Positions 17,130-18,495 of a stretch of DNA of 18,495 nt are shown in pieces. The DNA is from JBFHNV01 sp965365655. Its GTDB lineage: Bacteria > Pseudomonadota > Gammaproteobacteria > HK1. Where the stretch lies: positions 1-18,495 of the forward strand of contig CBDUCN010000068.1 of assembly GCA_965365655.1 (NCBI GenBank), written 5' to 3'. A program made the position numbers and the translations under genes. The notes under the pieces are model-generated. The model searched no databases, was not told the DNA's origin, and worked only from the letters and a program-made list of their open reading frames with translations. Each line of letters starts with the position of its first letter. Positions within the stretch are counted from its first letter, which is position 1.

Positions 17130-17287
17130 GGTGAAAGAGCGCGTCCCGCGCTTGTTCACCTCGGCCAGCGCCGAAGACGCGGTCTACGGCTTGCTGCAGG
17201 CATCGATCACTTGCGTGCTCGATGTCTGCCGGTGCATCCGTGCACCGGACGCAGGCGGGCGGAAGTCCGAGCTCCTCACCCGCCTGC
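17130..17287. other. Array of five consecutive stem-loops in the aminotransferase-metC intergenic region
   Basis: The five hairpins are: H1 17130-17160 (14 bp with one mismatch and one G-T, 3-nt loop); H2 17161-17174 (TCGGC/GCCGA, 4-nt loop); H3 17196-17206 with 17219-17229 (11 bp with one G-T, 12-nt loop); H4 17229-17236 with 17241-17248 (perfect CCGGTGCA/TGCACCGG, loop TCCG); and H5 17251-17259 with 17279-17287 (perfect GCAGGCGGG/CCCGCCTGC). They tile almost all of 158 bp. The array could be a structured leader of the aminotransferase (minus strand), a small RNA, or operator palindromes. It matches no riboswitch I recognise. Confidence 0.45.
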
Positions 17288-17327
17288 CGACACAGGTGGC
17301 CGCGAGTATGCACCAGCGGCCGCCGGC

Positions 17328-17333
17328 TATACT
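17328..17333 (+). promoter_or_regulatory. Possible -10 box for metC
   Basis: TATACT matches 5 of 6 bases of the sigma70 -10 consensus and lies 53 bp before the metC ATG, in an otherwise very GC-rich stretch. No good -35 box is seen 16-18 bp upstream, so activator dependence or a chance match is possible. If real, the stem-loop array lies upstream of the metC transcript. Confidence 0.35.
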
Positions 17334-17386
17334 CGCGCGGCGCCGCCGGCCCTGCCCGCCTCCCGCCGTCCGCACCGGGGATCCGC

Positions 17387-18495
17387 ATGAAAGACAGCAC
17401 CCGACTCGTTCATCTCGCGCGCGGCGAGCCGCGGCCCGAGACGCCGGTGAACCTGCCCGTGTACCGCGCGTCCACCATCCTGTCCCCGGACGTGCAGAGC
17501 TACCTGGACCGGCGCGCCGGCGACAACCGCTACGCGCGCGTCACCTACGGCGCGACCGGCACGCAGAACGCGCGTGCGCTGGGCCAGGCGGTCGCGACGC
17601 TCGAGGGCGGGCACGGCTGCGTGGTCACGGCCAGCGGCCTGTCGGCCGTCGCGCACGCGCTCACCGCGTTCGTCGCCGCCGGCGACCACGTGCTGGTCAG
17701 CGACTCGGTGTATACGCCGGCGCGGCGCGTGTGCGACGAGGTGCTGGCTCGCTTCGGGGTCGAGACGACGTACTTCGACCCGTGCATCGAGCCCGAGGCG
17801 CTGGATGCGCTGTTTCGCGACGACACCCGCCTGCTGTACCTCGAGGCGCCGGGCTCGCTGACCTTCGAGATGCAGGACGTGCCGGCGCTGGCCGCCGTCG
17901 CGCGCGCGCGCGGCGCGATCACCGCGATGGACAACACCTGGGCGACGCCGCTCGGCTTCAAGCCGCTGGCGCACGGCGTGGACGTGTCCATACAGGCCGG
18001 CACCAAGTACCTGGCCGGTCACTCGGATCTGGTCATCGGAATGATCACCGCGGCCGGCGAGGAGCACTACCGGAGGATCGCCGATCACGTCATGAGCTTT
18101 GGTGACGTGGCGAGCCCCGACGACTGCTACCTCACGCTGCGCGGCATGCGCACGCTGGCCGTGCGCCTGCGCGAGCAGCAGGCCTCGGCGCTGCAGGTCG
18201 CGGGCTGGCTCGCGGAGCAGCCGGCGGTGCGCCGGGTGCTGTACCCGCCGCTGGCCGGCGACCCGGGTCACGCGCTGTACCGCCGGGACTTCGCGGCCGG
18301 CGCGAGCCTGTTCGGGCTGGCCCTCGAGACCACCGACCTGGAGGCGGTCAAGCGCATGGTGGACGGCCTCGAGCTGTTCCACATCGGCTCCTCCTGGGGC
18401 GGCTACGAGAGCCTGATCGCGGTGAACGTGATGCCGCTGCCGCGGGACGTGCGGCCGTGGACCGAGACCCCGTTCCTGCTCCGGCTGCACGTCGG
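17387..18495 (+). CDS. metC: Cystathionine beta-lyase (Cys/Met metabolism PLP enzyme), 3' end outside window
   Basis: This enzyme cleaves cystathionine to homocysteine, pyruvate and ammonia in methionine synthesis. 369 residues are present from ATG 17387, and the frame is still open at the window end; about 20 residues should be missing. The PLP lysine is Lys207 (SIQAGTKYLAGHSD), close to Lys210 of E. coli MetC. Other blocks are RYARVTYGATGT, TASGLSAV, LYLEAPGSLTFEMQDVPAL, MDNTWATPLGFK and SSWGGYESLI. The YLEAPGS and SWGGYESL blocks favour MetC over gamma-synthases (MetB) and MetZ-type enzymes. It diverges from the aminotransferase across 292 bp. The ribosome site is weak (GGGGAT). Confidence 0.92.
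   Translation, partial: MKDSTRLVHLARGEPRPETPVNLPVYRASTILSPDVQSYLDRRAGDNRYARVTYGATGTQNARALGQAVATLEGGHGCVVTASGLSAVAHALTAFVAAGDHVLVSDSVYTPARRVCDEVLARFGVETTYFDPCIEPEALDALFRDDTRLLYLEAPGSLTFEMQDVPALAAVARARGAITAMDNTWATPLGFKPLAHGVDVSIQAGTKYLAGHSDLVIGMITAAGEEHYRRIADHVMSFGDVASPDDCYLTLRGMRTLAVRLREQQASALQVAGWLAEQPAVRRVLYPPLAGDPGHALYRRDFAAGASLFGLALETTDLEAVKRMVDGLELFHIGSSWGGYESLIAVNVMPLPRDVRPWTETPFLLRLHV

Noticed and set aside
17251..17287. RNase P-like string (GGAAGTCCGAGCTCC) on the plus strand
   Set aside because: It resembles the conserved GGAAAGTCCGGGCTCC of RNase P RNA, but the needed 250+ nt of further conserved core is absent, because metC starts 100 bp later, and the string is the loop of a simple hairpin.
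17095..17386. SAM, SAH or other known methionine-related riboswitch ahead of metC
   Set aside because: None of the conserved cores of the SAM-I, SAM-II or SAH classes could be found; only unassigned stem-loops are seen.

Overview
The window is very GC-rich, densely coding DNA from a bacterium. PilU (type IV pilus), monomeric NADP-isocitrate dehydrogenase, the YjgN/DUF898 + M48 peptidase pair and MetC suggest a high-GC member of the Pseudomonadota, probably gamma- or beta-proteobacterial. This is inference from gene content; no rRNA or tRNA is present to settle it. I see sixteen protein genes. About seven of them start with GTG. There are no mobile elements, CRISPR arrays or tRNAs.

Layout. 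The window opens inside pilU (+, 3' part). Next is an aldo/keto reductase (-), facing away from a small cupin (+), followed by a peroxiredoxin (+). Then come five minus-strand genes: monomeric icd; a beta-lactamase-fold serine hydrolase; an M48 metalloprotease translationally coupled to a DUF898 membrane protein; a CaiB/BaiF CoA-transferase; and, overlapping that, a PyrK-type flavin/2Fe-2S electron-transfer subunit. Facing away from pyrK is a plus-strand run: pyrB (aspartate carbamoyltransferase), a SAM methyltransferase, a 2-hydroxychromene-2-carboxylate isomerase-like protein, an MmgE/PrpD protein and a zinc-ribbon Nudix hydrolase. A class I aminotransferase (-) overlaps the Nudix gene tail to tail. 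metC (+), cut by the window end, diverges from the aminotransferase.

The main discovery is the peroxiredoxin at 2479-2937. Its frame is broken only by one TGA (2608-2610), which falls exactly where the peroxidatic cysteine belongs (FPLAFTGG-[TGA]-SNQ). The same frame continues with a normal peroxiredoxin C-terminal half. The protein has no cysteine at all. Just after the TGA lies a hairpin with a bulged U and a GU-containing loop, inside a run of codons this genome otherwise avoids. Together these features indicate a selenocysteine peroxiredoxin with a bacterial SECIS element, which a standard annotator would split or truncate.

Other points of interest are an array of five back-to-back stem-loops between the aminotransferase and metC (17130-17287), a pyrK-like gene next to pyrB with no pyrD in view, the threefold internal repeat of the DUF898 protein, and a perfect GGGGACACATC palindrome between two convergent genes.
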